A stretch of 13,866 bases of DNA from Candidatus Saccharimonadia bacterium. GTDB taxonomy: Bacteria; Patescibacteriota; Saccharimonadia; Saccharimonadales; Saccharimonadaceae. Of the stretch, positions 13,207 to 13,866 are shown in pieces. A model generated the notes under the pieces. The model was not told where the DNA came from, searched no databases, and worked only from the letters and a program-made list of their open reading frames with translations. The stretch covers positions 1 through 13,866 of the forward strand of contig JALRDG010000037.1 of assembly GCA_023257055.1 (NCBI GenBank). Direction: 5' to 3'. Position numbers and translations under genes: made by a program. Within the stretch, counting starts at the first letter, position 1. Each line of letters begins with the position of its first letter.

Positions 13207-13221
13207 CTCTCTAGATAGGAG
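13207..13221. repeat. Repeat matching the element before the helicase
   Basis: CTCTCTAGATAGGAG here differs at 2 of 15 bases from CTATCTAGATAGAAG at 8821-8835. The copies lie just before the first gene and just after the last gene of the helicase unit. GAGTTAACTC (13219-13228) is a separate 10-base palindrome overlapping this copy. Confidence 0.35.
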
Positions 13222-13238
13222 TTAACTCTTAAAGACCA

Positions 13239-13269
13239 GCCCGTCGGCATATACCGGCGGGCTTTTCTC
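13239..13269 (+). terminator. Intrinsic terminator of the helicase unit
   Basis: GCCCGTCGG (13239-13247) pairs with CCGGCGGGC (13254-13262), one T-G pair, 6-base loop, followed by TTTTCTC. It lies 34 bases after the stop of the third gene. Confidence 0.9.
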
Positions 13270-13281
13270 TTGGGAAACTGC

Positions 13282-13294
13282 TATACTTTATACA
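13282..13294 (+). promoter_or_regulatory. Possible promoter of the thrE-like gene
   Basis: TATACT (13282-13287) overlaps a second -10-like TATACA (13289-13294). A good -35 is not visible because the terminator occupies that position. A further TATACA (13318-13323) would start the transcript within a base of the ATG. Which one is used cannot be decided. Confidence 0.35.
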
Positions 13295-13328
13295 TAACCG
13301 CTTAAAACATACAGGAATATACATACGA

Positions 13329-13866
13329 ATGAAATGGTGGCCATTTTCACGCCGACAGCAAAGTGCCGACGAACCTGAACTCACGAATGCCTACCCGCAA
13401 TTTGAAAAGTTCGGCGAAAACCTTACACCGAATCTCCGGGCGCTTCGACTTACCATGACGGCAGCTGACATGCTCCTTTCAATGGGCGTCTCCGCTAACA
13501 GCGTTGTTGCTATGGCGCTAGATATCACGGAAACATACTGCAAACGTCCCGTGCACGTTGATATCAGCTCGAATCTGCTTATGCTATCGCAACTTCGAGG
13601 CATTGATAAGGAGCCACTGACGCTATTTCGCCCAGTTGTCCCGCGCGACATTAATAATATGACGATTCGTTCAGTACAACGCTTAATCCGCCACATCAGA
13701 GAAGGTCGATTAACACTCGACCAAGCCGAAGAAGAGCTGGATAAAATTATTAAGAGCCCGACCAGCTACCCATGGTGGCTCGTTATGTTCGGTAACGCCA
13801 GCGTTACTGCCGGCGTTGCTCTTATGTTCACGACATCTTGGAGAGTCATCTTAACGACATTTTGTA
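13329..13866 (+). CDS. ThrE-type threonine/serine exporter, N-terminal part
   Basis: This frame stays open to the window end (179 codons), so the gene is incomplete here. It begins MKWWPFSRRQ, followed by the cytoplasmic domain of the ThrE family (PF06738): ALRLTMTAADMLLSMGVSANSV at about residues 38-59, a mixed alpha/beta part with VHVDISSN and LRGIDKEPLTLFRPV, helices RSVQRLIRHIREGRLTLDQAEEELDKI, then PWWLVMFGNASVTAGVALMF, the first membrane helix. ThrE proteins export threonine and serine with the proton gradient. The ATG at 13329 is the first in the frame after the upstream terminator; AGGA (13313-13316) is 12 bases before it, a weak site. Several membrane helices should follow beyond the window. 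Confidence 0.8.
   Translation, partial: MKWWPFSRRQQSADEPELTNAYPQFEKFGENLTPNLRALRLTMTAADMLLSMGVSANSVVAMALDITETYCKRPVHVDISSNLLMLSQLRGIDKEPLTLFRPVVPRDINNMTIRSVQRLIRHIREGRLTLDQAEEELDKIIKSPTSYPWWLVMFGNASVTAGVALMFTTSWRVILTTFC

Noticed and set aside
1..13866. CRISPR array, tRNA, rRNA or insertion sequence
   Set aside because: No regularly spaced repeats, no tRNA-like arms in the gaps, no rRNA segments and no transposase were seen on reading both strands by eye.

Overview
The window looks like a fragment of a small, mid-GC bacterial genome using the standard genetic code. I think Candidatus Saccharibacteria (TM7, CPR/Patescibacteria) is the most likely source. The reasons are the style of the EF-Tu, a secreted LysM + resuscitation-promoting-factor protein (common in Actinobacteria and Saccharibacteria), tightly packed genes, and many poorly characterised proteins. 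This assignment is an inference from protein style, not from a search.

Layout. (1) 1-80: a contig edge that does not belong to the rest. EF-Tu (tuf, minus strand) stops being EF-Tu after its HTPFSN motif, and the outer ~75 bases read on the plus strand like a piece of proteobacterial GlnD, which points to a chimeric end. (2) 81-3285, minus strand: tuf with its own promoter, preceded by a CPA1-type Na+/H+ antiporter with a long cytoplasmic tail. (3) 3286-4382: a 309-base intergenic region with two divergent promoters and a structured leader, then a secreted LysM-Rpf protein, then two back-to-back terminators. (4) 4383-6987: a minus-strand coiled-coil protein of unknown function, a plus-strand P-loop kinase of the AAA_33 type whose mRNA looks leaderless, and a convergent minus-strand DUF2130 protein. 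(5) 6988-8731: a 43-base divergent promoter region whose two promoters interlock, then a SRAP/HMCES-family protein lacking its catalytic Cys, Glu and His, followed after 3 bases by the ribosome-assembly GTPase RsgA. (6) 8844-13204: a probable three-gene plus-strand unit of a DEAH-type SF2 helicase, a zinc-ribbon protein and a helical protein with a basic tail. It has a promoter in front and an intrinsic terminator behind, and I do not recognise it as any named system. (7) 13329-13866: the start of a ThrE-type threonine/serine exporter, cut by the window end.

How the parts fit. tuf and rsgA serve translation and ribosome maturation; the antiporter and ThrE handle ion and amino-acid export; the LysM-Rpf protein would cleave peptidoglycan outside the cell. 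The best candidates for new biology are the degenerate SRAP protein co-transcribed with rsgA, the helicase/zinc-ribbon/helical-protein unit with its strong non-terminator hairpin, and a recurring pattern of -10 boxes placed exactly 7 bases before start codons, which suggests leaderless transcripts. No CRISPR array, tRNA, rRNA or insertion sequence was seen.
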